This document shows, one piece after another, positions 1-9,115 of a stretch of DNA of 35,977 nucleotides; positions within the stretch are counted from its first letter, which is position 1, and each line of letters opens with the position of its first letter. The translations under genes were made by a program, and so were the position numbers. The notes beneath the pieces were generated by a model. It was not told the DNA's origin and searched no databases. It saw only the letters and a list, made by a program, of their open reading frames with translations. The stretch is from positions 1 to 35,977 of the forward strand of contig JAFGXL010000037.1 of NCBI GenBank assembly GCA_016936655.1, read 5' to 3'. Source of the stretch: Nitrospirota bacterium. GTDB taxonomy: Bacteria; Nitrospirota; Thermodesulfovibrionia; Thermodesulfovibrionales; Dissulfurispiraceae.

Positions 1-443
1 TATCTTTTGGCCTCAACTGCTATGTCCCAATTGAATATCTGTCCAGTGCCTCCGTAAGACTGTGGAGAATATGCATCAAGCAGATAGGCAGATACCCTGT
101 ATTTGCGAAGCGGTTCAAGGTCTGTAAAGTTCCTCACTCGAAAAGCCTTTATCACCTTTGGCCACATGTCGCAAACCTCAGGAGACTCATCACCATGAAG
201 CTGGAGTATATTAATGCCTGTTGTCTCCATTATCCTCTTCATCTCAGCAGGGTCTTCATTCACAAAAACCCCTACAGTTGTTATGAAGGGCGGCAGAGCA
301 TATATAATCTGCTTCGCCTTTTCAGGGTCTATATATCTGGGGCTCTCTCTGGAAAAAATAAACCCCAGAGCATCCGCGCCATACTCAACAGCAGCCAGCG
401 CATCCTCAGGGGTTGTTATGCCGCATATTTTGACTTTAACCAT
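1..443 (-). CDS. trpF: Phosphoribosylanthranilate isomerase, 3' end cut by window
   Basis: The minus-strand frame starting at ATG 443 reads [15 protein letters not shown] and runs open to base 1, about 147 residues of a family that is usually about 200-220. The KICGIT motif with its catalytic Cys7 is present, and an LLDAY segment near the window edge carries the likely general-acid Asp of the TIM barrel. TrpF isomerises N-(5-phosphoribosyl)anthranilate to CdRP, the third step of tryptophan synthesis from chorismate, in the cytoplasm. The start lies 4 nt after the trpB2 stop, so the two genes are almost certainly co-transcribed and trpB2 is the first gene. In related genomes trpF commonly precedes trpB and trpA; here it lies on the opposite strand from them. 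The C-terminal third is outside the window. Confidence 0.95.
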   Translation of the reverse strand, partial: MVKVKICGITTPEDALAAVEYGADALGFIFSRESPRYIDPEKAKQIIYALPPFITTVGVFVNEDPAEMKRIMETTGINILQLHGDESPEVCDMWPKVIKAFRVRNFTDLEPLRKYRVSAYLLDAYSPQSYGGTGQIFNWDIAVEAKR

Positions 444-447
444 CTCT

Positions 448-1800
448 CTATATCACAGGCAGATTCTTCAATGACTCTTCTATAAGTTTAGCAGGATATT
501 CATAATCTTCAAGTTTGCCTGCCATAAAATCAGCATATGAAGCGAGATCAAGGTATCCATGTCCGCTCAGGTTGAAGAGTATGCACTTCTCCTTGCCCTC
601 TTCCCTGCATAACAGCGCTTCATCTATGGCTGCCCTTATTGCGTGCGAGCTTTCAGGGGCAGGAATTATCGCCTCTGCATTGGCAAATGTCATGGCAGCC
701 TCAAATATTGAGGTCTGTCCGTAAGCCCTTGCCTCTATAATTTTGTCATGATATAGCTGTGAGACAAGAGGTGACTCTCCGTGGTAACGGAGTCCTCCTG
801 AGTGTATGCCCGGAGGCATAAAATCATGGCCGAGTGTGTACATCATTAAAAACGGAGTAAGTCCTGCTGTGTCTCCGTAATCGTATCTGAATTCGCCTTT
901 TGTTAAAGATGGGCATGAGCTGGGCTCAACAGCTATTACCCTGAGATCCTTTCCATTTATCTTGTCATGCACAAAAGGAAAGCTCACTCCTGCAAGATTG
1001 CTCCCTCCGCCGCTGCATGCTATAACTATGTCCGGATAGTCTCCTGCCAGCTCCATCTGTTTCTTTGCCTCAAGGCCTATAACTGTTTGATGCAGCATAA
1101 CATGATTTAGTACAGAACCAAGAGCATAATTTGTATCACTGCGATTTGCAGCATCTTCAACAGCTTCAGAAATAGCTATCCCAAGACTGCCCTTATTGTC
1201 AGGGTCTGATTCAAGAATTTTTCTGCCGGAGTTGGTAACATTTGAAGGGCTGGCATGAACCTTCGCTCCCCATGTCTCCATAGCTATTCTTCTATATGGC
1301 TTCTGGTCATAACTAACCTTAACCATGTAAACAACAACCTCAAGACCGAACATTCTTCCTGCAAGAGACATGGCTATGCCCCACTGGCCAGCTCCAGTCT
1401 CTGTTGCAATCCTCTTAATCCCGGCTTGTTTGTTATAGTAAGCCTGAGCTATTGCTGTGTTTGGTTTATGGCTGCCTGCCGGGCTCACACCCTCGTATTT
1501 GTAGTAAATCCTTGCTGGCGTCTTAAGCGCAGCCTCGAGCCTTTTTGCTCTATAAAGAGGCGATGGCCTCCAGAGTGAATAAATGTCGAGCACCTCCTGT
1601 GGTATATCTATCCAGCGCTGTGTTGATACCTCCTGCTCTATAAGAGCCATAGGGAATATTGCGCTGAGATCATCAGGTCCTGCAGGCTGTCTTGTACCGG
1701 GATGAAGAGGTGGTTTCGGCAGGTTAGGCATATCCGCCATTATGTTGTACCACTGCCTCGGCATATCTTTTTCAGAAAGAAATATCTTTGTGTCTGACAT
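448..1800 (-). CDS. trpB2: Tryptophan synthase beta-like protein, TrpB2 type
   Basis: A 450-residue PLP enzyme of the TrpB2 (TrpB-related) subfamily. It has the longer N-terminus typical of TrpB2 ([13 protein letters not shown]), the PLP lysine K112 in GSHKPNTA where TrpB1 has GAHKINNA, the conserved glutamate E134 in [10 protein letters not shown], and a GGGSN phosphate-binding loop. TrpB2 enzymes condense serine with indole; some work without TrpA or with a different partner, and may salvage free indole. The canonical trpB and trpA genes lie on the other strand at 4925-6897, so this genome has two beta subunits. ATG 1800 is supported by GGAGG about 6 nt upstream. The gene leads a trpB2-trpF unit with a recognisable promoter. 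Family assignment is firm; the physiological role, as opposed to TrpB1, is inference. Confidence 0.93.
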   Translation of the reverse strand: MSDTKIFLSEKDMPRQWYNIMADMPNLPKPPLHPGTRQPAGPDDLSAIFPMALIEQEVSTQRWIDIPQEVLDIYSLWRPSPLYRAKRLEAALKTPARIYYKYEGVSPAGSHKPNTAIAQAYYNKQAGIKRIATETGAGQWGIAMSLAGRMFGLEVVVYMVKVSYDQKPYRRIAMETWGAKVHASPSNVTNSGRKILESDPDNKGSLGIAISEAVEDAANRSDTNYALGSVLNHVMLHQTVIGLEAKKQMELAGDYPDIVIACSGGGSNLAGVSFPFVHDKINGKDLRVIAVEPSSCPSLTKGEFRYDYGDTAGLTPFLMMYTLGHDFMPPGIHSGGLRYHGESPLVSQLYHDKIIEARAYGQTSIFEAAMTFANAEAIIPAPESSHAIRAAIDEALLCREEGKEKCILFNLSGHGYLDLASYADFMAGKLEDYEYPAKLIEESLKNLPVI

Positions 1801-1845
1801 AAATCCTCCGGCTGTATTTATAATTGATTCGCTATTTTAGCACAA
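1801..1845 (-). promoter_or_regulatory. Promoter and short leader of trpB2-trpF
   Basis: On the minus strand TTGTGC (1845-1840) is followed after 17 nt by TATAAA (1822-1817). A start of transcription near 1810 would leave a leader of about 10 nt that is little more than the GGAGG ribosome site. No attenuator, trp leader peptide or T-box can fit between this promoter and the start codon. Confidence 0.5.
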
Positions 1846-1873
1846 GGGACGGGCTTTGTACTTTCTTAAGAGG

Positions 1874-3760
1874 CTAGCGATCAGAAAAAGCTCCGCCTCC
1901 GCTTATAGATATCCTGCAGTCATTATCGGAATCATACGAAAGCCCCTCGCAAAAATTAAGCGGAGATGCATTGCCTGTACCGTTTGGACTCTGATAAATA
2001 ACATAGCTATGACCGGCGCTGATCGCAACAGGATTATTGCCATTGGTCCATGCAATAGGTGCGCTGCCGTCTATAGTATAAGACCTGTTGTTTTGGTTGC
2101 TGTACAAACTTAAACCGGAACAGCCTGTATTGTTTTGAACAGATATTGCAAAGCTGTTTGTTGTGTTCTGGCTACCTAATGGACAGCTGTCGTTAACCCG
2201 AACATTAAATGAGTACGATCCTGAGGGAGCATCAACATATCCGCTGACAGGCGTCACAAGACTGCATGTAGATGAGGTATTACCTGAGCAGAAATTTATA
2301 CCCTTGGGAAGAACACCACCAATTAATGACCAGCTGTATGGAGAGTATCCACCAAACACACTGATCGTGCCGGATGGATATGCCTGACAGGTGTGTGCGG
2401 TCGGCAGAGACGAACTCCAGCCTGTAAATAATGGACAACCAATAGTGATCTGAGTCTGTTTATCGCTTGTCTGAGCGCCTGATGAACAACTGTCAGTAAC
2501 TCTTGTTGTAAATGTATATGTGCCCATATCTGTAGGTATGCCAAATATTAAACACCAAAAACTAAAAAGACCAGGAGGCAGACTGCCGGAGACAATATTG
2601 CAAGACACAGGAGATTGACCGCCTGTATAAGTTATAAAATCGTGATATATCATATTAACATTGCCAGAAGCTAACGGATTTGAAGTTGTATTAATTAGCG
2701 GATCGCACAATGAAGTTGCATCAATTTTTATTGTGAGTCTTCTGTCGCTTGTTCTTGCGCGGTGGTCTGTAATTCTTACCGTAAATGTATATACTCCCGA
2801 AGCCGTAGGGCTTACAGTGCCTGATATCATGTCAACCATATGGGTAAGTCCCGGAGGAATAGAGCCGCCAACAACCGTGTATTTGTAGCCCGGTTTGCCG
2901 CCGTCTCCAACAAGCTGGGCTGAATAAGGCTGACCAGCTTTGCCGTCATGAAAAAATCCTGTTGTAACTCTCGGTCCGTTCGGCTTTACGGTTACAACCA
3001 GATTTTTGTCCGCTATTCTTCCTTCTGAATCTGTAACCCTTACTGTAAAAGGATAATTCCTTGTAGTAACAGGATCAATGCCTTCGGGCAGGCCGGAAAT
3101 GACACCTGTTGAGGCATTAAGAGTCATCCCGGGTGGAAGACCTGCTGCCGAAATTCTTGTCCATGTATAAGGTTTTGTACCATCAGTAGCTTCAAGGGTT
3201 GTGGATGAGTAAGCGACCTCTTCTGTGGCTATCGGCAGGCTGTCTGTGGTTATGCGCATCTCATGACATACTTTTTTTCTGAGATCAGCAAGGCTTATGT
3301 ATTCGACAATATCATCATAAGCATCAGATGGAGACTGGATAACAAAAGTTGATGGTCCAGTATTTGTCTCATCAGTTCTATTAGACCCTTTGGAATAGAC
3401 AACAAAAACACCGGCCGCAGAACCGTTTATCGTGAGAAGAGAAGGTGAGGCAGCCGGCATACAGAGATTAAGGCCGGGATTGTCCAGATCATCTGAAGCT
3501 GAATAGAGCAGAGGGATGCCCCACTCGTCTGTTGACCTGAACAATGTCTCAAACTCGGTCTGGGAAGGCAGCCTTTTATTTGTCGCTGCAAACCCAGTAA
3601 CAGCCTCTTTTGCCTCGAGCACAACCGTTCTTGTTGCCTTGATCTTTTTTGGCGGAACGCTTTTGCCTAGAATAAATGCTCCTGCAGTAACAAGCGCCAG
3701 AGCGAGCATTATCACCACAATTACAGCGATAAAGCCGCGGCTATTCTTCAGCTTGTTCAT
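1874..3760 (-). CDS. Pseudopilin-like protein with putative-Ig repeats, lacking Glu5
   Basis: A 628-residue protein with a type IV pilin/type II pseudopilin N-terminus: short basic leader, RG/F cleavage site (G9/F10) and a hydrophobic helix at about 10-31. Position +5 of the mature protein is Ile instead of the usual Glu, as in GspK-type tip pseudopilins. Residues 40-170 form a pilin-like head similar to that of the upstream gene. Residues 170-545 hold about four He_PIG-type putative Ig repeats, recognisable by LPPGMTLNASTGVISG and TFTVRVTDS-like strands. The C-terminal half has many cysteines (for example 352, 387, 425, 442, 458, 491), suggesting periplasmic or extracellular disulfides. The ATG overlaps the upstream stop as ATGA, so the two are translationally coupled. 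It could be an adhesin-tipped minor pilin; no assembly ATPase, platform protein or peptidase gene is nearby. Confidence 0.75.
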   Translation of the reverse strand: MNKLKNSRGFIAVIVVIMLALALVTAGAFILGKSVPPKKIKATRTVVLEAKEAVTGFAATNKRLPSQTEFETLFRSTDEWGIPLLYSASDDLDNPGLNLCMPAASPSLLTINGSAAGVFVVYSKGSNRTDETNTGPSTFVIQSPSDAYDDIVEYISLADLRKKVCHEMRITTDSLPIATEEVAYSSTTLEATDGTKPYTWTRISAAGLPPGMTLNASTGVISGLPEGIDPVTTRNYPFTVRVTDSEGRIADKNLVVTVKPNGPRVTTGFFHDGKAGQPYSAQLVGDGGKPGYKYTVVGGSIPPGLTHMVDMISGTVSPTASGVYTFTVRITDHRARTSDRRLTIKIDATSLCDPLINTTSNPLASGNVNMIYHDFITYTGGQSPVSCNIVSGSLPPGLFSFWCLIFGIPTDMGTYTFTTRVTDSCSSGAQTSDKQTQITIGCPLFTGWSSSLPTAHTCQAYPSGTISVFGGYSPYSWSLIGGVLPKGINFCSGNTSSTCSLVTPVSGYVDAPSGSYSFNVRVNDSCPLGSQNTTNSFAISVQNNTGCSGLSLYSNQNNRSYTIDGSAPIAWTNGNNPVAISAGHSYVIYQSPNGTGNASPLNFCEGLSYDSDNDCRISISGGGAFSDR

Positions 3761-4836
3761 GGATTAATTGCGATAGAGAGGTTTTTTGTCGCTGTGCGAC
3801 CTCTGTTGTCAGCAACCTGAAGAGTGAACGAATATGTGCCTGCTGCGCTCGGACTGCCTGATATGGCGATCGAAGGCGTGCCTGCGACGGTTGATGGACA
3901 ATTCGGCGGCATGGTTGTGATGCCTGTCGGATAAGAACCTGAGAGCTTGCACCAAGTATATGATGACCCTCCTCCTGCTGCTCCAACTATCGCGGTATAG
4001 GCGATGCCCACCTGTCCGTAGTTAAGAAATTCAGTTGTTATGACCGGAGGATTGGGATTAATGGTTACAGTCAGTCTTTTTGCGGCTATTCTTGAAGATG
4101 TCTCGCTATCCTGAACCTGCACCTCAAAATTATAGCTGCCGCTCGCAGTAGGAGTGCCGGAAATCATACCTGTGCCGAAAGCAAGGTTCAGTCCTGCAGG
4201 AAGCGAGCCTGAAATTATGCTCCATGTGTAGGGCTCTGTGCCATCCGTTGCCTCAAGAGTAGCTGGAGGGTACAGAGACTCTTCATAACCCAGAGGCAGG
4301 CTCTCTGTAGTAATTTTAAAAGAATGGCAGACTTTCTCTCGAAGAAAAGATATATCAACAAACTCCACTATATCATCATAATCTCCAGCAAACTGTTCAG
4401 AAATAGCAAATGGGCCTGTGCCTGTATTGTTAACTCCATTTTCTCCAAGACTGAAGAGCATAACAACAACGGAGTTTGTGAGGGTGACAGCAGGGCTTCT
4501 TCTGTTGTCTGTTACATCAGCAAGAAATGCGGGAGAAGTAGTGCATAGCTGGACTCCTGACATATTGGTGGAGTAGTAGAGCTGCCGACCCCATGCATCA
4601 GTATCGCGCACTCCTGCTGCTGCAAGGGTGGCAGGAAGCTGCTTGTTTGCTATCGCATAGCCTACTACAGCCTCGCGAGCAGCTCTCACAACCTCACGCG
4701 ACTCATTGAATTTAACTCTTTTTGTCAGAGGGCCTACCAGGCTGGCTCCTACGCCAAGAAGTATACCGATAACAACCAGCACAATGGCAAGCTCAACTAT
4801 TGTAAAACCTCTTTGGCTGGATACAGGTTTTGACAT
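3757..4836 (-). CDS. Pseudopilin-like protein with putative-Ig repeats
   Basis: A 359-residue protein with a classic prepilin signal: QRG/FTIVELAIVL, cleavage after Gly10 (counted from ATG 4836), Glu at +5 and one hydrophobic helix to about residue 37. The head to about residue 170 ends in an YDDIVEF...KVCH segment shared with the downstream protein. Two He_PIG-type putative Ig repeats follow (about 175-260 and 262-359), with LPAGLNLAFGTGMISG and YSFTLQVADN strands. An ATG three codons upstream (4845) is possible, but 4836 is preferred because GAGG lies just before it while 4845 has no ribosome site. It is the first gene of a two-gene unit, its stop overlapping the next start as ATGA. The shared architecture shows that the pair arose by tandem duplication. 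The machinery it belongs to (type II secretion or type IV pilus) cannot be told from this window. Confidence 0.8.
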   Translation of the reverse strand: MSKPVSSQRGFTIVELAIVLVVIGILLGVGASLVGPLTKRVKFNESREVVRAAREAVVGYAIANKQLPATLAAAGVRDTDAWGRQLYYSTNMSGVQLCTTSPAFLADVTDNRRSPAVTLTNSVVVMLFSLGENGVNNTGTGPFAISEQFAGDYDDIVEFVDISFLREKVCHSFKITTESLPLGYEESLYPPATLEATDGTEPYTWSIISGSLPAGLNLAFGTGMISGTPTASGSYNFEVQVQDSETSSRIAAKRLTVTINPNPPVITTEFLNYGQVGIAYTAIVGAAGGGSSYTWCKLSGSYPTGITTMPPNCPSTVAGTPSIAISGSPSAAGTYSFTLQVADNRGRTATKNLSIAINP

Positions 4837-4845
4837 ATTCCTCAT

Positions 4846-4924
4846 ACAGTTTTATCGGGTTTTTGTTATGCAGCTTAAGTATATCACACTATAATATATG
4901 ATATAATATGCAATCTTTAGAACC
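4846..4924. promoter_or_regulatory. AT-rich divergent promoter region, pseudopilins / trpB
   Basis: This 79-nt spacer separates the minus-strand pseudopilins from plus-strand trpB. For trpB there are two exact TATAAT boxes, 4890-4895 and 4902-4907, without a convincing -35; they would give leaders of only about 23 or 11 nt. For the minus strand TATACT (4883-4878) is a possible -10. No trp leader peptide, attenuator hairpin or T-box is visible. Confidence 0.4.
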
Positions 4925-6127
4925 ATGGAGGTACCCGCCATAAGGCTCCCAGACAAAAAAGGATACTTCGGCAAGTTCGGAGGCAGATTTGTCCCCGAAA
5001 CATTAATATCTGCCCTGAATGAGCTGGAACAGGCATACTCAGAGGCATCAAAAGACCGAGAGTTCCAGAAAAACTTTAAACATCTGCTCAGCACATATGT
5101 TGGCAGGCCTACTTCCCTATACTTTGCGTCAAGACTTACAGAACATCTCTGCGGAGCAAAGATATATCTGAAGCGTGAGGATCTTGCTCACACAGGAGCA
5201 CACAAGATAAATAATGCACTAGGACAAGCCCTGCTCGCAAAAAAAATGGGTAAAAAGCGGATAATCGCTGAAACAGGAGCAGGACAGCATGGAGTAGCAA
5301 CAGCAACAGGGGCAGCACTGACAGGGTTGGAATGCGAAATTTATATGGGTTCAGAAGATATCAAAAGGCAATCACTTAATGTATTCAGGATGCGTCTGCT
5401 GGGAGCAAAAGTCAATGAGGTATCCATAGGATCAAAAACTCTTAAAGACGCTATAAATGAAGCATTGCGCGACTGGACAACAAATGTGCGCACTACACAC
5501 TATGTGATGGGAACTGTTTTTGGTCCTCACCCTTTTCCGCTGATTGTACGAGACTTCCAGTCTGTAATAGGCTCTGAGGCTAAAAAACAGATACTTAAAG
5601 CAGAAGGCAGATTGCCGGACTATCTCGTAGCCTGTGTTGGCGGAGGCAGCAACGCTATGGGGCTTTTTTATGAATTTTTAGATGATAACATAAAAATTAT
5701 CGGAGTAGAAGCAGGCGGCACAGGCATATCCTCCGGAGAGCATGCCGCACGTTTTGCAGGAGGATCAATCGGCATTTTCCAGGGAACTAAGAGCTACCTG
5801 CTTCAGGATGACAATGGCAATGTGCTGGGGACTCACTCTGTATCAGCAGGATTAGATTATGCTGCTGTAGGGCCAGAACACGCATTTTTAAAAGAATCAG
5901 AAAGAGTGCTATATACTTACGCGACTGACGATGAAGCTCTGGCAGCTTTTGACCTGCTTGCAGCAAAAGAGGGCATTATTCCTGCTCTCGAATCATCACA
6001 TGCTCTCGCAGAAGTCATAAAGCTTGCGCCTACTCTGCCCAAGGACAAGATCATCTTGGTTAATCTATCAGGCAGAGGAGACAAAGACGTGCAGCATGTA
6101 GCCAGCTTGAGAGGTGAGGAGCTGTGA
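4925..6127 (+). CDS. trpB: Tryptophan synthase beta chain (TrpB1)
   Basis: A 400-residue canonical TrpB. It shows [14 protein letters not shown] at the N-terminus, the PLP lysine K94 in [11 protein letters not shown], the catalytic glutamate E117 in [15 protein letters not shown] for the cofactor phosphate, and the C-terminal LSGRGDKD. It condenses indole, channelled from TrpA, with serine to give tryptophan. The last codons overlap trpA as GTGA, typical of the tightly coupled alpha/beta pair. The start is uncertain: ATG 4925 has no upstream ribosome site, while GGAGGT lies inside the reading frame at 4927-4932, seven bases before an ATA codon (4940). No other ATG, GTG or TTG is available before the conserved YFG, so ATG 4925 is retained. 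First gene of the trpBA-accD-folC-lptD-truB run. Confidence 0.97.
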   Translation: MEVPAIRLPDKKGYFGKFGGRFVPETLISALNELEQAYSEASKDREFQKNFKHLLSTYVGRPTSLYFASRLTEHLCGAKIYLKREDLAHTGAHKINNALGQALLAKKMGKKRIIAETGAGQHGVATATGAALTGLECEIYMGSEDIKRQSLNVFRMRLLGAKVNEVSIGSKTLKDAINEALRDWTTNVRTTHYVMGTVFGPHPFPLIVRDFQSVIGSEAKKQILKAEGRLPDYLVACVGGGSNAMGLFYEFLDDNIKIIGVEAGGTGISSGEHAARFAGGSIGIFQGTKSYLLQDDNGNVLGTHSVSAGLDYAAVGPEHAFLKESERVLYTYATDDEALAAFDLLAAKEGIIPALESSHALAEVIKLAPTLPKDKIILVNLSGRGDKDVQHVASLRGEEL

Positions 6128-6897
6128 GCAGAATAAGATCAGCATTCAAAAAATGCCGCGAAAAAAACCGGAAAGCATTCATCGCCTACATAATGGCAGG
6201 AGATCCGGATCTTGACGAAACAAAAAGACGTGTTTTGTTGTTAGCAAAAACAGGAGCTGACATAATAGAGCTAGGAGTGCCGTTTTCTGATCCGCTTGCT
6301 GACGGCTCAACAATACAGCGCGCTGCTGAGCGCGCTTTAAGCGCAGGAGTTACTCTTAAAGATGTTATAAAGCTGGTTAAAGAGATCAAAGAGACAATCA
6401 ATATTCCGCTGGTTCTAATGACTTACGAAAACCTCATATACAAATACGGAGAAGAGCGTTTTGTAAATGATGCGGCTGCTGCCGGAGTTGACGGAGTAAT
6501 AATACCTGACCTGCCGCCTGATGAGGCTTTAGGGATAATAAAGCCAGCAAGGGCGGCTAAGCTGGACACAATATTTCTTGCAGCTCCCACATCTGCAAAA
6601 GAGAGGCTGACAAAAATAGCCTCAGCATCACGCGGTTTTGTCTATTATGTATCTCTTGTAGGCATAACAGGATCTAAACTCGATATTGGCGAAGAGCTGA
6701 GGAATCATATATCCTATCTTAAAACCTGCACTTCAACGCCTGTTGCTGCAGGATTCGGCGTCTCAAACCCGCAAGATGCAAAAGAGATGTCACAGATCGC
6801 TGATGGAGTGATAGTCGGCAGCGCTATAGTAAAAATATTTCATGAGCAGCCTGACAGGGCTGAAGAATTTATCAAACAATTGAGGGAGGCCATTTAG
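6124..6897 (+). CDS. trpA: Tryptophan synthase alpha chain
   Basis: A 257-residue TIM-barrel protein that cleaves indole-3-glycerol phosphate to indole and glyceraldehyde-3-phosphate and passes indole to TrpB. The catalytic residues E49 and D60 fall exactly where expected in [13 protein letters not shown], and the loop [13 protein letters not shown] and the phosphate site GFGVSNP are intact. The start is GTG 6124, overlapping the trpB stop as GTGA, with AGGTGAGGAG just upstream as the ribosome site. Length is normal for the family. It is followed after 29 nt by accD, a neighbour order (trpB-trpA-accD-folC) familiar from deltaproteobacterial-type genomes. Confidence 0.97.
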   Translation: MSRIRSAFKKCREKNRKAFIAYIMAGDPDLDETKRRVLLLAKTGADIIELGVPFSDPLADGSTIQRAAERALSAGVTLKDVIKLVKEIKETINIPLVLMTYENLIYKYGEERFVNDAAAAGVDGVIIPDLPPDEALGIIKPARAAKLDTIFLAAPTSAKERLTKIASASRGFVYYVSLVGITGSKLDIGEELRNHISYLKTCTSTPVAAGFGVSNPQDAKEMSQIADGVIVGSAIVKIFHEQPDRAEEFIKQLREAI

Positions 6898-6926
6898 CCA
6901 TTCTTAGCAGGCTGAGAAGATAAATC

Positions 6927-7778
6927 ATGGCGTGGTTTAAAAAACATAAAGAACAGAAGACAGAAAAAAAGGTTAAGATACCCGAAGGGCTATGGGTAAA
7001 GTGCGACAATTGCAAAGAAATAATCTACAAAAAAGAGATTGAAAAAAATCTGCATGTATGTCCAAAATGCGACTACCACTTCAGGATAAGCCTCCTCGAA
7101 CGCATAGGCTTTCTTGTGGAGCCGGGCAGTTTTGAATCAATTGATGACGACCTGCTTTCAAACGATCCTCTAAAATTTAACGACTCAATACCATACGCAA
7201 AAAGACTGGAATCCAACAAAGGGAAAACCAGCATGAATGATGCCGCGCTTTATGGCACAGCATTAATAAACAGCAGACCTGTATGTATTGCAGGCATAGA
7301 CTTTTCATTCATGGGCGGCAGCATGGGTTCTGTTGTAGGTGAAAAAATAACAAGGGCAGCTGAACTGGCTGCTGAAAAAAATCTGCCTCTAATAACCATA
7401 ACTTCTTCAGGCGGAGCCAGGATGCAGGAAGGCATGTTCTCACTAATGCAGATGGCAAAGGCATCAGCAGCCATAGGCAGGCTAAAAGATTCAGGCTGCC
7501 TATATATATCTATACTTTCAGATCCGACATTTGGAGGAGTCACAGCCAGCTTTGCCATGCTTGGAGACATCATAATAGCAGAACCTAAAAGCCTTATAGG
7601 ATTTGCTGGCCAGAGGGTAATTGAGCAGACAATCAAGCAGCAGCTGCCTGACAACTTCCAGCGCTCCGAGTTTCTTATGGAGCATGGAATGATAGACCTT
7701 ATAGCATCACGCAAAGAGATGAAATCCACAGTCTATACATTGATTTCGCATTTCATGCCAGAACCTGTGGAATCATGA
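6927..7778 (+). CDS. accD: Acetyl-CoA carboxylase carboxyltransferase subunit beta
   Basis: A 283-residue AccD. The N-terminal zinc ribbon is complete (C26, C29, C45, C48), followed by the crotonase-fold carboxyltransferase core with the GARMQEG acyl-CoA-binding turn and GFAGQRVIEQT. With AccA it transfers the carboxyl group from carboxybiotin to acetyl-CoA, forming malonyl-CoA for fatty acid synthesis. The first ATG gives a normal N-terminus (MAWFKK); its ribosome site is weak (GAGAAG about 9 nt upstream), so translation may depend on the upstream trp genes. The stop overlaps the folC start as ATGA. No accA is in the window. Confidence 0.97.
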   Translation: MAWFKKHKEQKTEKKVKIPEGLWVKCDNCKEIIYKKEIEKNLHVCPKCDYHFRISLLERIGFLVEPGSFESIDDDLLSNDPLKFNDSIPYAKRLESNKGKTSMNDAALYGTALINSRPVCIAGIDFSFMGGSMGSVVGEKITRAAELAAEKNLPLITITSSGGARMQEGMFSLMQMAKASAAIGRLKDSGCLYISILSDPTFGGVTASFAMLGDIIIAEPKSLIGFAGQRVIEQTIKQQLPDNFQRSEFLMEHGMIDLIASRKEMKSTVYTLISHFMPEPVES

Positions 7779-9115
7779 ACTATAATGAAACCATCAGTTT
7801 TTTGTACGGACTGCAAAATCACGGCATAAAACTCGGCCTTAAACGAATCAGCAAAATACTAGATGCACTAGGAAATCCTCAGTATCAATTCAGATCAATA
7901 CACATTGCAGGAACAAACGGCAAAGGATCCACTGCTGCAGCCTGCGATGCCATACTTCGCAGCCACGGCTTCAGCACCGGCCTCTTCACCTCTCCGCATC
8001 TTGTCAGCTTCACAGAACGCATCAGGATAAACTGCAACGAGATAGAAGAGCCGGATGTGATAAGAATTGCTGACCACATACGCAAAAATATTAAAGAGCT
8101 ATCCGAAGAACATGGAGACCCCACATTCTTTGAATTTGTTACTGCTATGGCTTTCTTCCATTTCGCTGAAAAGAATATTGAGTGGGCAGTAGTTGAGACC
8201 GGCATGGGAGGCAGGCTCGATGCAACAAATATTCTGATGCCTGCTGCTTCGGTAATTACCCCGATAAGTTTTGATCACCAAATTTTTCTTGGAGACACAA
8301 TTGAAAAAATAGCAGCTGAAAAAACCGGAATAATAAAAGAGAATGTCCCTGTTGTATCCGGAATTCAGAAAAAAGAAGTTTCGTTTTTGTTAACAAAAAC
8401 TGCACACGAAAAAAAAACAAGAATATTTTTCTGTGGTTCTGACTTCAGCCCCAAAAACCTTAATATTGGTCATTCAGCATCTTCATTTGACTATTTAGAT
8501 CCTGAATTTTCTGCAGAGGGAATCCAGCTGAATCTTGCCGGAGCATTCCAGGCGCAAAATATCTCTGTTGCGATTAAAACTGTTTCTCTATGTCTTGGTA
8601 AAAATGCCATAAATCCTGACAAAGCTCGAAGCGCAATCTCAAAGCTGAAATGGCCCGGCAGAATAGAGACTATATCTGACAATCCGCCGTTCATACTGGA
8701 TGCTGCTCACAATCCTGAGGCTGCTGAAACCTTGGCAGAATATCTTAAAACAAGCCATGGGAGCAGGAAAATCATTCTTATTCTCGGAATGATGGCTGAC
8801 AAGGATATAACCCAAATATTAAAGCCGCTGCTGCCATTATCATCAAGAACAATATTCACAAAGCCGCTTACTGAAAGGGCTGCATCTTCCCATCAACTCA
8901 ACTCTGCAGCTATGGATCAGGGATACACAAACACCTGTACAACAGACAATATAAAAGATGCTATTGACCTGGCATACAGGATTTCAGCAGAATTATCTGT
9001 AAATGGAGAGCCTGCACCGCTTATCGTGGCAACAGGCTCTTTTTATACAATAGGAGAAATAAAAGCTGCTCTCGGAGCAGAACGAATACTACATGACCTT
9101 ACAGAAAAACTATAA
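7775..9115 (+). CDS. folC: Folylpolyglutamate synthase / dihydrofolate synthase
   Basis: A 446-residue Mur-ligase-family ATPase. The P-loop HIAGTNGKGST lies at 43-53, the folate-site loop VETGMGGRLDATN near 135-147, and LDAAHNPEA near 308 marks the C-terminal ligase domain. It adds glutamate to dihydropteroate and/or extends the polyglutamate tail of folates in the cytoplasm; which of the two activities it has cannot be read from sequence alone. Its start overlaps the accD stop as ATGA and its end overlaps lptD by 23 nt, so it sits inside one transcription unit. Length is normal for the family. Confidence 0.95.
   Translation: MNYNETISFLYGLQNHGIKLGLKRISKILDALGNPQYQFRSIHIAGTNGKGSTAAACDAILRSHGFSTGLFTSPHLVSFTERIRINCNEIEEPDVIRIADHIRKNIKELSEEHGDPTFFEFVTAMAFFHFAEKNIEWAVVETGMGGRLDATNILMPAASVITPISFDHQIFLGDTIEKIAAEKTGIIKENVPVVSGIQKKEVSFLLTKTAHEKKTRIFFCGSDFSPKNLNIGHSASSFDYLDPEFSAEGIQLNLAGAFQAQNISVAIKTVSLCLGKNAINPDKARSAISKLKWPGRIETISDNPPFILDAAHNPEAAETLAEYLKTSHGSRKIILILGMMADKDITQILKPLLPLSSRTIFTKPLTERAASSHQLNSAAMDQGYTNTCTTDNIKDAIDLAYRISAELSVNGEPAPLIVATGSFYTIGEIKAALGAERILHDLTEKL

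Noticed and set aside
4846-4924. Trp leader peptide or attenuator
   Set aside because: The spacer has no tandem Trp codons, no paired hairpins and no T-box; the likely leader is too short.
7250-7729. Long minus-strand frame of 159 codons opposite accD
   Set aside because: It lies wholly inside accD, whose motifs are complete; the antisense frame has no domain, no ribosome site and composition expected of a shadow.
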